A DNA stretch of 64,000 nucleotides from Actinomycetota bacterium (GCA_040757835.1 JBFLWJ010000004.1:171062-235061), one strand, 5' to 3'; shown: positions 37,998 through 46,773, counted from the stretch's first letter. Numbers and translations: made by a program. The notes: generated by a model from the letters alone, not told the origin.

Positions 37998-39097
37998 TAC
38001 AGGGTGGCGGGGTCGAGGAAGTCTGTTTTCGCGCGCCTGGGGATGACCTCCACCTCCAGGTCGCCGTCTGTGGAAAGCTCCCACTCGACGCTGGACTCGA
38101 TCCCGAAGGCCATCTCGAAGAGGCCCTGCACCAGCCCCACCACCATGAGGTGAAGACCGGCGTTGTCCAGGCGCATACGCACGCCACGCTTCCCCATCCT
38201 GATCTCGCGCAGTTCACCGAGGCCGCGCAAGGCCAGCTGGGTGCGGATGTCGCCCTCGTCGCCGACCTCCTCTATGGAGTAGAAGCCCGTCTTCACGAAG
38301 CGCCGCTGCGCCTCCACAACCGCGCGGGGGATGATCTTACCGAACCGTTCCTCCAGCTCAGCGAAGATGGCGTCGGTCTCTGAGCCTAAGACAGCCATGC
38401 GTTTGCCGGTATGGGTGTTCTTGATCACGCCCCGGTCCGTATACCACTTGTACCCGGTGAGGGCCGCCGGACCCCCGCATGACGCGCACCTCTCCAGCTC
38501 GATGGCGCCTTCACGTTGCCCGTAGGAATCCATCCGAAACCGGCCCTTGTATTCCTCTGCGTGCCCCTCGGGAAAACATATTATCTCGATGAGGTCCGGG
38601 GAGGCCTTCCTGTAGAGGACGCCCAGCTCCCTGGCGAAAAGGATCTCGAAGGCGGCGGCCATGGTCCCGCACGCATAGGGGATGGACAGGGGGTCCGAGA
38701 TGGACTCGGTTATGAAATCGTCGTCGGCGCCTAAGCTCTGGTAGTCGACCACCTCGTACCGGCCGTATCCGGTGAGGCGCGCCACCAGCCTCAGGGTGTC
38801 GTTGATGGGCCTCCAGTCTATCTCGCGCCGCCACAGCATCTCCCTGGTCTCTTCCGGCAGCATCCCCTCGATATAGGTCTTTACGTTCATTTGTTTTACG
38901 GCGATGACTATGGGCTCGATGGGTTCGCCGATGATCCCCTCGATGCCGCCGAAGAGCGGATCCAGGTTCTCACACTCCAGGAAATAAGGGCGGGTCTTCT
39001 CGGCGCTGGCCTGGACGATGGCGCCACTGCTCAGCCAGCGGTGGTCTGAGGTGATGTACCTGGGGACCCTGCACTCACTACAGGTATCGATCGCCAT
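37997..39097 (-). CDS. Internally duplicated zinc-knuckle protein, paralogue A
   Basis: I do not recognise a named family. The 366-residue protein consists of two similar halves. Each begins with a CxxC knuckle followed by a short aromatic stretch (Cys6/Cys9, then Cys204/Cys207 in CASCGGPAALTGYKW) and a region reading like SGAIVQ or GVIKNT. An LDPLFxGI or DAIFAEL helix follows, then an alpha/beta part with a hydrophobic core and a C-terminal DGDLEVEV strand pair. The knuckles could bind one zinc together. The alpha/beta part is vaguely like V4R ligand-binding domains (weak). It is second in a two-gene minus-strand operon. Confidence 0.75.
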   Translation of the reverse strand: MAIDTCSECRVPRYITSDHRWLSSGAIVQASAEKTRPYFLECENLDPLFGGIEGIIGEPIEPIVIAVKQMNVKTYIEGMLPEETREMLWRREIDWRPINDTLRLVARLTGYGRYEVVDYQSLGADDDFITESISDPLSIPYACGTMAAAFEILFARELGVLYRKASPDLIEIICFPEGHAEEYKGRFRMDSYGQREGAIELERCASCGGPAALTGYKWYTDRGVIKNTHTGKRMAVLGSETDAIFAELEERFGKIIPRAVVEAQRRFVKTGFYSIEEVGDEGDIRTQLALRGLGELREIRMGKRGVRMRLDNAGLHLMVVGLVQGLFEMAFGIESSVEWELSTDGDLEVEVIPRRAKTDFLDPATL

Positions 39098-39125
39098 CTC
39101 TCCACGTCCCCCTCGCGGCGGTGGA

Positions 39126-40214
39126 TCAGACCTCCACCGTCTGCTTCACTCCGTGTGGTGTGACCTCGATCTCGAGGTCGCCATCCCGTGAGAGCTCCCA
39201 TTCCACGTAGGAATCCACGTCGAAGGCCATCTCGAAGAGCCCCTGGGCGATGCCCGCGGTCATGAGGTAGCACGCGGCGTTGTCCACGCGCATGCGCATG
39301 CCCCTGGCTCTCACACTGATCTCCCGCAGGTTACCGAAGCCGCGTAGGGCCAGCTGGGTGCGGAAGTCGCCCTCGTCTCCGATCTCTTCGATGGAGTAGA
39401 AGCCGGTCTTCACGAAGCGCCTCTGCGCCTCCACCACCACCGCCGGCACCGTATCCCCCAGCTCCCTCTCGAGTTCCTCGAAGAGCGGGTCCTGCACCTC
39501 GGGGCCCATCATCGCCATGCGCCTGCGGGTATGGACGTTCGAGATGATGCCGCGGTCCAGGAGCCACCTGAACCCCGCCAGGGCGACTGGCCCTCCGCAG
39601 GTGGCGCACTTCTCCAACTCTATATCACCCTCGCGGTGGCGGTATTCCTTTATCGGCATGCGCTCGTCGAGCCGCTCGTCCCGCGAGGATACGGTGGCGG
39701 TCACCTCGTAGACGCCAGGGGACACTTCACGGAAGGAAGCTTCGTGCGGACTGCCAGATACGACTTCGCAGCCCCCGGCCTGGGTACCGGCGATGAGCAG
39801 GAGGGAGAAGGGCTCACTCACGTTGATGACGGTGTGGTCGTCTGCGTTCCCTATATAGCGGATATCAACGATCTCGTACTTTCCGAAGCCGTTGAGCTGG
39901 CCGGTGGTGGTCATGAACGCTGCTACGGAGTCCGGTCCGAGGCTCTCACCCCGAACCATCCCCCTCGCCTCGGGCGGGATGAGGGTATTGAAATACTCGA
40001 CCGTGCCCCTGCGGGAGATGTCGATGACCAGGCGGTCGATGGGCATGCCTATGATCTTTCCTATGCCCGTGTAGAGGGGGTCGAGGTTCTCGCTCTCCAG
40101 GAAACCTACACGCCGCGAGATGTCGTTGCGCTGGACCATGACCCCACTGTTGAGCCACTGGTAGTTCGTGGTGATCTGCTCCGGGACCCCACATTCAGGA
40201 CATAAGCTTATGTT
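39126..40214 (-). CDS. Internally duplicated zinc-knuckle protein, paralogue B
   Basis: This 362-residue relative of the next gene has Cys6/Cys9 (CPECGVP) and Cys203/Cys206 (CATCGGP). The frame is open to 40319, but TTG 40214 has GGAGGGGG at the right distance and lines the product up with the paralogues, whose CxxC also begins at residue 6 or 7. The C-terminal half is the best conserved part (VVEAQRRFVKTGFYSIEE and LALRGFGNLREI recur in A). It lies 28 bp upstream of paralogue A, so the two are co-transcribed. Function unknown; absence of signal peptide or membrane segment suggests a cytoplasmic protein. Confidence 0.75.
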   Translation of the reverse strand, partial: NISLCPECGVPEQITTNYQWLNSGVMVQRNDISRRVGFLESENLDPLYTGIGKIIGMPIDRLVIDISRRGTVEYFNTLIPPEARGMVRGESLGPDSVAAFMTTTGQLNGFGKYEIVDIRYIGNADDHTVINVSEPFSLLLIAGTQAGGCEVVSGSPHEASFREVSPGVYEVTATVSSRDERLDERMPIKEYRHREGDIELEKCATCGGPVALAGFRWLLDRGIISNVHTRRRMAMMGPEVQDPLFEELERELGDTVPAVVVEAQRRFVKTGFYSIEEIGDEGDFRTQLALRGFGNLREISVRARGMRMRVDNAACYLMTAGIAQGLFEMAFDVDSYVEWELSRDGDLEIEVTPHGVKQTVEV

Positions 40215-40434
40215 CAAGTCATCGACCCCCTCCGTTACATGAGCTAAGGTTGAAATCGACCGCGCACGCAGCAAACTTGACCCGCCGCCGGCGGCCGTCC
40301 CGGCGGACTCCCACCGCACATTAACGCATGTTTTTGAAAGGGCAAGGGACGGCTGGTTTCATCGTTGACCTTGGTAAAGTGAGGGTGGTTAGCGCATAAT
40401 CAAGTGGGTATCCGGCACGAGAGGGGAGGCGGCC

Positions 40435-41475
40435 ATGACACTGGAATCCTTGATCGAGGAGTTCCTTAAGGAACGCGGGGCGCTGGCGGTGGGTATCGCC
40501 ACCACGGAGACGCTCGCGGGCGGTCCGCCCAGCTCGGATATCACCTACCGCATGGAGGGGGCTCGCTCCGCGGTCGGCTTTGCCCTGCCCCTGGACCGCG
40601 ATCATGTCCGCGCCTTCCTGGCCAAGCAGGACCGCGTTCCCCACGAGGAGGACAATCTCTCCACCAACATCCGTTCCAAGGACCTCTCCTGGGAGCTGGC
40701 GGAGATGCTGAAGAAGGAGGGCTTCCAGGCAAAGGGCACTGCGGCCAACATGAAGTACCGCCAGGACGAGGAGGGCTGGGAAGTGAAGCTGCACCCGGAC
40801 ATCAGCCACCGCTATATCGCCGTGCGCTCCGGTCTGGGCTCCTTCGGATGGTCCGGAAACGTCGGTATCAAAGGACACGGGACCGCCATCATCCTGGGTA
40901 CCACCGTCACAGACGCTGAGCTCGATCCGACCGAGCCCATCCCCGAGGAAGAGGGATTCTGCGACATGTGCAAGCTCTGCTACAAGAGCTGTGCCCTGGG
41001 CATGTTCGACAACAAACAGGAGATGTCCGTGACCCTGGGCGGGGTCACTTTCACCCACGCCGCCCGCAGGGACCAGATGCTCTGCGAGTTCACCTGCGGA
41101 GGTTTCAATGGTCTTGCGAGGTCGGGCAAATGGTCCACCTGGTCCCCGGGCCGTTTCGAGGTCCCCGGCCCCGAGGACCATGAGAAGTTGCTGGCTGAGT
41201 TCTTCCGGGCTGTCGAGCTCTATTACCGCCGTCCGGAGATGCCCGGCGGCTACCAGCATGTCGCCCTCGGTCAGACCAGGCAGTACATGACCTGCGGCAG
41301 CTGCCAGATAATATGCTGGGGGAACAGGGAGGAGACGAGGGAGAACGTAAGGCTGCTGCACAGCTCGGGATGCGTGCTGCAGCGGCCGGACGGCGAGCTC
41401 TACGCCCTCCCGGCCGAGGAGGCGCGGGCCGCCTTCGAGGCCATGGAGGAAGAGCGCAGGGCCCTGTATTCTTAG
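40435..41475 (+). CDS. QueG-like iron-sulfur oxidoreductase
   Basis: The 346-residue protein resembles epoxyqueuosine reductase and the related cobalamin/Fe-S reductive dehalogenase superfamily. It has an N-terminal part with SGLGSFGWSGN (corrinoid-binding-like region), then CDMCKLCYKSC (a [4Fe-4S] set) and CGSCQIICWGN (second set). The HEAT-repeat C-terminus of true QueG is missing and the second cluster motif is divergent, so tRNA modification is doubtful. It may be a related reductase of unknown substrate. GGGGAGG lies before the ATG. A CATAAT at 40395-40400 may be its -10. It is not in an obvious operon. Confidence 0.7.
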   Translation: MTLESLIEEFLKERGALAVGIATTETLAGGPPSSDITYRMEGARSAVGFALPLDRDHVRAFLAKQDRVPHEEDNLSTNIRSKDLSWELAEMLKKEGFQAKGTAANMKYRQDEEGWEVKLHPDISHRYIAVRSGLGSFGWSGNVGIKGHGTAIILGTTVTDAELDPTEPIPEEEGFCDMCKLCYKSCALGMFDNKQEMSVTLGGVTFTHAARRDQMLCEFTCGGFNGLARSGKWSTWSPGRFEVPGPEDHEKLLAEFFRAVELYYRRPEMPGGYQHVALGQTRQYMTCGSCQIICWGNREETRENVRLLHSSGCVLQRPDGELYALPAEEARAAFEAMEEERRALYS

Positions 41476-41519
41476 CGTAGACCCATAACTCAATAAGTGT
41501 AAATCGCGGCCCGCAAATC

Positions 41520-41528
41520 TGATATAAT
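41520..41528 (+). promoter_or_regulatory. Extended -10 promoter of the thiolase gene
   Basis: TGATATAAT is a perfect extended -10 (TG, one base, TATAAT) 94 bp before the thiolase start. No good -35 is present, as usual for extended -10 promoters. Confidence 0.6.
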
Positions 41529-41621
41529 AGCGCTACCTTTCGGTAACCAGAGGAGTAAATCATCAGGCCATGGCTTGTTGCAACAGGCCGTAGGAAAAGC
41601 GGAAAGCGAGGTAGATCAGAC

Positions 41622-42803
41622 ATGGCAGAGATCAAAGAAGCCGTCCTGGTTGATGGCGTGAGGACCCCCAACTTCAGGGCCCACGCCGAGAAGGGCTGGG
41701 CAAGGAACCTGCGCCCCGACGAACTCCTTACCTACGTCTACAAGGCCCTCTTCGAGCGCAATCCCCAGGTAAAGCCGGAGGACGTGGAGGCGGTGTTCTG
41801 CGGCACGGCGAACCAGACCGGCATGCAGAACGACATCGCGCGCCTGGGCTGGCTGGCCAGCGGACTTCCGGACAGCGTGGCCACCAACGGCGTGAACCAG
41901 CAGTGCCCCAGCGGGATGTCCTGCATCGAGCACGCCTGCCGCGCCATCATGGCCGACGAGGGTGACATCTTTATCGCCTCGGGTGTGGAGGACATGATGA
42001 ACGTGCCCATGGCCATGGGCATGGACTTCCCGCCCCGCATCGCGGAATATTACAACCCCGCCGAGCTGCCCATGGGGCCCACGGCCGAGAAGATAGCGGA
42101 GCTCTACGACATCTCCCGCGCCGACGCGGAACTCATGGCCTACCACAGCCACCTCAAGGCTGCCGCGGCCAGGGACGCGGGCAAGTTCGCGGCCGAGATC
42201 GTGCCGGTCAAAGCCCTTGACGATGACGGTAACGAATGGATGGCGGACAAGGACCAGTGGATCCGCGACAACCCGAGCCTGGAGCAGATGGCGAGCATGA
42301 ACCCGGCCTTCAAACCAGACGGCAGGGTCACCGCGGCCATCAGCTCGCCGTTGACGGCGGGAGCCTGCGCCGCCCTCTTCATGAGCCGCGAGAGGGCGGA
42401 CAAGCTAGGCCTATCCTATCACCTCCGCTACGGAGGGGGCGTCATGGCGGGATGCGACCCCACGGTCATGGGGTACGGCCCGGTGCCGGCGGTGAAGAAG
42501 CTGCTGGAGCGCAAGGGCCTCACCGTCAACGACATCGACCTGTGGGAGTTGAACGAGGCCTTCGGCACCCAGTCCCTGGCGGTCATCCGCGAGCTGGGCA
42601 TCGGCGAGAACGCGCCCTTCGACAACATCAACGTGTGGGGCGGCGCGCTGGCCTTGGGGCATCCCCTGGGTGAGTCGGGATGCCGCATCGTCATCACCCT
42701 CAACAACATCATGAAGACCGATTTCCCCGACGCCAAGCGCGGCATCGCTACCCTCTGCGGGGGCTTCGGCAACGGCAACGCCACCCTGTGGGAAAAAGTA
42801 TAA
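41622..42803 (+). CDS. Thiolase (acetyl-CoA C-acyltransferase), FadA type
   Basis: This enzyme catalyses thiolytic cleavage of 3-ketoacyl-CoA or condensation of two acyl-CoAs. The 393 residues carry nucleophile Cys in NQQCPSGM near residue 93, His in LGHPLGESG near residue 347 and the second Cys in LCGGFGNGNA near residue 381; all three catalytic residues are present, unlike the SCP-like thiolase at 27705. It stands alone between its own promoter and a strong terminator, so it is monocistronic. Its exact substrate length and direction are not deducible. Confidence 0.9.
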   Translation: MAEIKEAVLVDGVRTPNFRAHAEKGWARNLRPDELLTYVYKALFERNPQVKPEDVEAVFCGTANQTGMQNDIARLGWLASGLPDSVATNGVNQQCPSGMSCIEHACRAIMADEGDIFIASGVEDMMNVPMAMGMDFPPRIAEYYNPAELPMGPTAEKIAELYDISRADAELMAYHSHLKAAAARDAGKFAAEIVPVKALDDDGNEWMADKDQWIRDNPSLEQMASMNPAFKPDGRVTAAISSPLTAGACAALFMSRERADKLGLSYHLRYGGGVMAGCDPTVMGYGPVPAVKKLLERKGLTVNDIDLWELNEAFGTQSLAVIRELGIGENAPFDNINVWGGALALGHPLGESGCRIVITLNNIMKTDFPDAKRGIATLCGGFGNGNATLWEKV

Positions 42804-42815
42804 AGTAGCCTCGGT

Positions 42816-42852
42816 AAGGAGGGGTGGGTCCTCCCGCCCCTCCTTTCTTCTT
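42816..42852 (+). terminator. Intrinsic terminator after the thiolase gene
   Basis: AAGGAGGGG (42816-42824) pairs with CCCCTCCTT (42837-42845), and the stem extends inward by GGG/CCC across a wobble. A TTTCTTCTT tract follows. It begins 13 bp after the stop and is the clearest terminator in the window. Confidence 0.8.
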
Positions 42853-42908
42853 ACGAAAAGACATAAACATCCTTCATTTCTATCGTGCTCTGAACGATAC
42901 AAACATGG

Positions 42909-43397
42909 GTGATGAATATGCAGGCCCTAAAGATCGTTCTCCTGGTGCTCGCGCTGTGCATAGTCATCCTCGCGGTCATATACGCCGTCGCCTTCTTGCT
43001 CATAAGGAGGCTGCGGGCAAGGGCGGTCGCCGCCCTGCGTTCCGACACCGCCGGGGAAAAGGTGTATCACGTGGCTGACTGCAACTACTTCGGCCTGCTC
43101 TCGGAGGGCCTGGCCCAGGTGAGGGGAAACGGGCTGCTGGCGCTGACCTCCGGGGGTATCCGTTTCCGCATGCTCGCCCCCCAGCGCACTCTCTTCATAC
43201 CCCGCGGATCCGTACGCGCCGTCTCCCATCCCCGCTGGTTCCTGAAGAAGACCAAGGCCAGGGACCTGCTTCGCGTGGACTTCATCAACGACAGGGGAGA
43301 TGAGGACGCGGCGGCCTGGATCGTCCGCGACCCGCGGTGGTGGGACGGGGCCATCGCCGCGCTTCAAGCGGACCGGGGGCCTGCCGCCAGTCCTTAG
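42909..43397 (+). CDS. Small membrane-anchored protein with PH-like domain
   Basis: The 162-residue hypothetical protein has one N-terminal membrane helix (about 6-33), a basic RRLRARA segment on the inside, and a soluble domain. That domain has alternating strands (GNGLLALTSGGIRFRMLAPQRTLFIPRGSVRAVS) and resembles bacterial PH-like domains that bind lipids or proteins. Starts GTG 42909, ATG 42912 and ATG 42918 are all close; no strong ribosome site decides. It stands alone after the thiolase terminator. Function not known. Confidence 0.7.
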   Translation: MMNMQALKIVLLVLALCIVILAVIYAVAFLLIRRLRARAVAALRSDTAGEKVYHVADCNYFGLLSEGLAQVRGNGLLALTSGGIRFRMLAPQRTLFIPRGSVRAVSHPRWFLKKTKARDLLRVDFINDRGDEDAAAWIVRDPRWWDGAIAALQADRGPAASP

Positions 43398-43717
43398 CCC
43401 GTTCCCGTTTTTTCGTAATCGAACAATACGCATGGCGGAACGACGCTGCGATCATCATCCCTTGCATGCATCAGTTCCTTCTTCATCGCATCGAGAAGTC
43501 CGCTCTGGCGGTTCGCCTCGCGTTGCAGTTTATCCAGGGTCCTGCGGATATGGAAATAGAGATCGATATCCAGGTCCTGGCTCGAGGACGTCTTAGCCAT
43601 AATACCGAGGGATATGTTCGCATACCTGGCCATGTTAACAAGATCGCAGTGCATGTTGCCGTTCGCCTCTTCGAGTTCCTGTACGAAATATGAAGCCCTC
43701 AGATATTCTTTCGTCAT
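43394..43717 (-). CDS. Small hypothetical helical protein
   Basis: A 107-residue protein from the ATG at 43717, which has AAGGAGGA at good spacing; the frame continues upstream to 43810 without a ribosome site. It is predicted all-helical (EYLRASYFVQELEEAN, YFHIRRTLDKLQREANRQ), with no recognised motif. The 4-base overlap of its stop with the stop of the plus-strand PH-like gene argues that both are real. It may form an operon with the small gene 86 bp upstream. Confidence 0.6.
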   Translation of the reverse strand: MTKEYLRASYFVQELEEANGNMHCDLVNMARYANISLGIMAKTSSSQDLDIDLYFHIRRTLDKLQREANRQSGLLDAMKKELMHARDDDRSVVPPCVLFDYEKTGTG

Positions 43718-43802
43718 CTCATTCCTCCTTCCACAATGGGAGCCGAGGCCCTTGCCTTCTGCGGCATGTTCACCATGATCGTCCGTCCTTCTCCACTTCT
43801 CC

Positions 43803-44042
43803 TTATTCACCTACAGCCCTATCTATCATCCCGTCGTTGAAACCGTTGATCCCAGGTTTCTCCAGGATATCTACGCCGTACTCCTCGTACTGTTCCTCTG
43901 CTTCTCCACGGTCGCGATCCTTGAACGGATAATAGCCGTCCAGCCAGTGCTGGGAATGCTCGTGTGTTTCCTGAGTCTCCGGGTCCGGCCGCTCGGACAG
44001 GTTATCATCGATGTAATCGAACAGCCCTTCCTCCATCCTCAA
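43803..44042 (-). CDS. Small acidic hypothetical protein
   Basis: A 79-residue protein, strongly acidic (many Asp/Glu) with aromatic residues (HWLDGYYPFKDRD). TTG 44042 sits behind AAGGAGGTGAGAG, an excellent ribosome site; the ATG two codons later is an alternative. No family is recognised. It lies directly upstream of another small minus-strand gene. Its composition recalls DNA-mimic or anti-sigma-like small proteins, but that is only a resemblance. Confidence 0.5.
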   Translation of the reverse strand: MRMEEGLFDYIDDNLSERPDPETQETHEHSQHWLDGYYPFKDRDRGEAEEQYEEYGVDILEKPGINGFNDGMIDRAVGE

Positions 44043-44299
44043 CTCTCACCTCCTTCTCGAATCGTCGGGCCATCTCCATCAGCCCTAGTCCAGCATTGCG
44101 AGATTAAATATGGGTATATGGGAGGTAAATTGGCTTTAAATTCTTGTTGAAAAGTTGATTCCTCCACAAGGGCGTGCCGCATGGCGCCCTTTGTCCACCG
44201 CGATAGCGCCTCCGCAATAGATGCCGCGTCAGCTTCAGAGCTCGTTCAGCTTCCGTATGGCACCGCCCTCTCCGATGTCCGAAGCAGCCTGAAGTGTGG
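44043..44299 (+). other. Intergenic region before the phosphatase Pho box
   Basis: No gene is supported here. The sequence is less GC-rich than its flanks, with TTAAATTCTTGTTGAAAAGT around 44133. It should contain the promoter of the small minus-strand genes. The Pho-box array begins at 44300. Confidence 0.45.
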
Positions 44300-44361
44300 C
44301 TTCACTTGTGCTTTCACCGTTCTTTAACAAAACGTAACCAGGGCTACACCCAGGATTAATC
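44300..44361 (+). promoter_or_regulatory. Pho-box-like array upstream of alkaline phosphatase
   Basis: Six 7-mers begin every 11 bases: CTTCACT (44300), CTTTCAC (44311), CTTTAAC (44322), CGTAACC (44333), CTACACC (44344), ATTAATC (44355). The 7+4 spacing and the TTAAC/TCACC-like core match the direct-repeat organisation known for PhoB/PhoP sites in actinobacteria and firmicutes. It lies 116 bp before the phosphatase start and beside phoB-phoR. Confidence 0.65.
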
Positions 44362-44477
44362 TGGGCCTCCTAAGTTGGTGGTGTTCGAGTGGGACAAAAA
44401 GTTGAAAGGGGTGATGCCTGGCACATATGCGCGATCGGCACGAAGAGATAATCCCAGATGTGGAAGGAGAGATCCAG

Positions 44478-45902
44478 ATGTATTCTCACGGGAGAACCAT
44501 GAAGACCGCCAGCATCATTGTGGCTCTTGCCCTGGCCATGGTGATCTTCCTGGCGGCCCTCGCTGTGACCATGCCGCTCGAGGAAACGCAGGCCATGGGC
44601 GGAAGATGCAGCAAGGTCAAGAACATAATCGTCATGATCAGCGACGGCTGCGGATACAATCAGATCGAGGCAACGGACTATTACGAGGCTGGCAGGAAGA
44701 AAGCCCAGGCTTACGAGCACTTCCCGGTGAGGGTCGGCATGAGCACCTACGAGTACGAGGGACCCGCAGGAGGCCCGTACAGTCTCCCCGGCTACGATTC
44801 GGAGCTTGCATGGAACGATTTCAACTACGTGAAAGGCAACTCCACCGATTCCGCCTCTGCCGCTACGGCCATGTCCACGGGCACCAAGACCTATAACGGC
44901 GCCATCGGTGTGGATATAAACGGTGTCCAGCTAGAGCATACCGCCCAGCGAGCCGAGGAGCTGGGGATGGCTACCGGAGTCATCACCAGCGTGGAATGGA
45001 GCCATGCCACCCCTGCTGGATTCGTCGCCCACAACGCTTCCCGTAATAACTATGCCGCCATTGGCCAGGAGATGATCGTAAGCAGTGCTACCGACGTCAT
45101 TATGGGCTGTGGCCACCCCTGGTTCGACGACAACGGACAACCTAAAGTCTCCCCGAACGATTACAGGTACGTCGGAGGGCAGGCCGTCTGGGATGCTCTG
45201 GTGGCGGGAACCGCCGGCTGCGGCATCGACGCGGACCACAACGGCAAGATGGACGATGCCTGGAAGCTTATCCAGACCCGCGCCGAGTTCCAGGCCTTGA
45301 TGAAGGGAAGGGCCCCGAAGCGTGTCTGTGGGGTTGCCCAGGCATATACGACCCTCCAGCAGGCCCGCGGCGGCGACGGTAAGGCCGCTCCTTATGCCGT
45401 CCCCCTCAACCAGAGCGTACCCACTTTGGTAGAGATGACCAGGGGCGCCCTCAATATCCTGGACAACGATAAAGACGGCTTCTTCCTCATGATCGAGGGG
45501 GGCGCGGTCGACTGGGCGGGCCATGCCAACCAGACCGGCCGCCTGATCGAAGAGGAGATAGACTTCAACAATTCCGTGGAAGCGGTCATGGAGTGGGTAC
45601 GGTGCAATAGCAACTGGGGCGAGACCCTGCTCATCGTCACCGGTGACCACGAGACCGGCTACCTCTGTGGTCCAGGCTCAGCGGCCGCCCAGCACATGCA
45701 GCCTGTCGTCAACAACGGAGCCAGCAACGTGCCGGGAGTAGAGTGGAACAGCGGTGACCACACGAATGCACTCATCCCGTTCTATGCCAAGGGCATGGCA
45801 TCTCATCTGTTCCGCTGCTATGCAGATGAGTACGATCGGGTACGTGGTTGTTACATCGACAACACCGAGATAGCCAGGATGATCTCAGGGCTGCTCAGGT
45901 AG
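44478..45902 (+). CDS. phoA: Secreted alkaline phosphatase
   Basis: This exported phosphomonoesterase releases phosphate outside the cell. From ATG 44478 (AAGGAGA upstream) it has 474 residues; an ATG at 44499 is also possible. The N-terminal hydrophobic segment (ASIIVALALAMVIFLAALAV) and ETQA-MGG indicate a signal peptide. The metal-binding Asp is in VMISDGCG, the nucleophile is the first Ser of DSASAATAMSTGTKTY, and VTGDHETG and SGDHTN hold the zinc ligands. These are the core motifs of the PhoA family. An EF-hand-like DADHNGKMDDAW segment may bind calcium. An upstream Pho-box array predicts induction by phosphate starvation. Confidence 0.93.
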   Translation: MYSHGRTMKTASIIVALALAMVIFLAALAVTMPLEETQAMGGRCSKVKNIIVMISDGCGYNQIEATDYYEAGRKKAQAYEHFPVRVGMSTYEYEGPAGGPYSLPGYDSELAWNDFNYVKGNSTDSASAATAMSTGTKTYNGAIGVDINGVQLEHTAQRAEELGMATGVITSVEWSHATPAGFVAHNASRNNYAAIGQEMIVSSATDVIMGCGHPWFDDNGQPKVSPNDYRYVGGQAVWDALVAGTAGCGIDADHNGKMDDAWKLIQTRAEFQALMKGRAPKRVCGVAQAYTTLQQARGGDGKAAPYAVPLNQSVPTLVEMTRGALNILDNDKDGFFLMIEGGAVDWAGHANQTGRLIEEEIDFNNSVEAVMEWVRCNSNWGETLLIVTGDHETGYLCGPGSAAAQHMQPVVNNGASNVPGVEWNSGDHTNALIPFYAKGMASHLFRCYADEYDRVRGCYIDNTEIARMISGLLR

Positions 45903-45918
45903 CCCGCTTTCTCCCACA

Positions 45919-45955
45919 TGAAGGAGGGGCTGAAAAGCCCCTTCTTCCATTTTCG
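45919..45955 (+). terminator. Probable terminator after phoA
   Basis: GGGGCT (45926-45931), GAAA loop, AGCCCC (45936-45941), extended by AAGGA/TTCTT with a bulge, then TTCCATTTT. The GNRA tetraloop makes a stable hairpin; the T-tract is interrupted. Confidence 0.6.
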
Positions 45956-46062
45956 TTCTCGGTTCGCATGGCCACTGGAGCGTTGCAGGCCGGGGGTGCC
46001 CTGGAAGGACAAAGCCTGAAAATGAGCGAAGTGGGATAATATTAAGGACGGAAAGCGCCGGC

Positions 46063-46773
46063 ATGAAAGGTGAGTGTTTGAAGAGGATCCTGATCATCGA
46101 GGACGAAAAGCCGCTGGCTGAGGCGGTCGAGTTCAGCCTGGAAAAAGAGGGTTATAAGGTGGATATAGCCCTGGATGGCGAGACCGGCTGGCGCATGTGC
46201 GAGAGGGGCGGCTATGATCTCATCCTGCTGGACCTCATGCTACCTGGTATGGACGGGATGGAGTTATGCCGTGCGATCAGGAGAGAGAGCACGGTCCCCG
46301 TTATCATGCTCACCGCCAAGGACTCCGATGTGGACAAGATCCTGGGCCTGGAGATGGGAGCGGACGACTATGTCACGAAGCCGTTTAATATGCGCGAGCT
46401 GATCGCGCGCGTGCGCGCGGTGTTGCGGCGCGTCAAGACCGATGATCCCGAGAGGACGGGCGAACGCCTGGAGGTCGGGGACATCGTCATCGACAAAGAA
46501 AGACACGAGGTCGTGGTGGAAGGCAAGGTAGTGGAAATGCCGCTCATGGAGTATCGCCTCCTGGAGCTCTTCCTGCGCAATCCCGGCAAGGCCCTGGCCC
46601 GCGAGTACCTCCTCAATAAAGCCTGGGAGGGCGATTTTTACGGCCAGACCAAGACCCTGGACGTGCATATACGCCGCCTAAGAGAGAAAATTGAAAAGGA
46701 TCCGGCCAATCCGGAACGCATCATCACGGTACGGGGCATCGGGTACCGTTTCGAGGCTGGCGGGCAGGTTTGA
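46063..46773 (+). CDS. phoB: PhoB/PhoP-type response regulator
   Basis: This is an OmpR/PhoB-family transcription factor of 236 residues. The receiver domain (about 5-120) has the acidic pair Glu-Asp in IIEDEKP, the phospho-acceptor Asp in LILLDLMLPG, and Thr/Lys in MLTAKDSD and TKPF. The winged-helix domain (about 140-232) includes EYRLLELFLRNPGKALARE and the recognition helix TLDVHIRRLREKIE. The start may instead be TTG 46078, which follows AAAGGTGAG and gives the usual KRILIIEDE beginning. Overlap with phoR, neighbours pst and phoA, and the 11-bp repeat arrays make phosphate control the likely role. Confidence 0.9.
   Translation: MKGECLKRILIIEDEKPLAEAVEFSLEKEGYKVDIALDGETGWRMCERGGYDLILLDLMLPGMDGMELCRAIRRESTVPVIMLTAKDSDVDKILGLEMGADDYVTKPFNMRELIARVRAVLRRVKTDDPERTGERLEVGDIVIDKERHEVVVEGKVVEMPLMEYRLLELFLRNPGKALAREYLLNKAWEGDFYGQTKTLDVHIRRLREKIEKDPANPERIITVRGIGYRFEAGGQV

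Noticed and set aside
40365-40400. TTGACC and CATAAT before the QueG-like gene
   Set aside because: The spacer would be 24 bp. A weaker TTGGTA at 18 bp is possible but not convincing.
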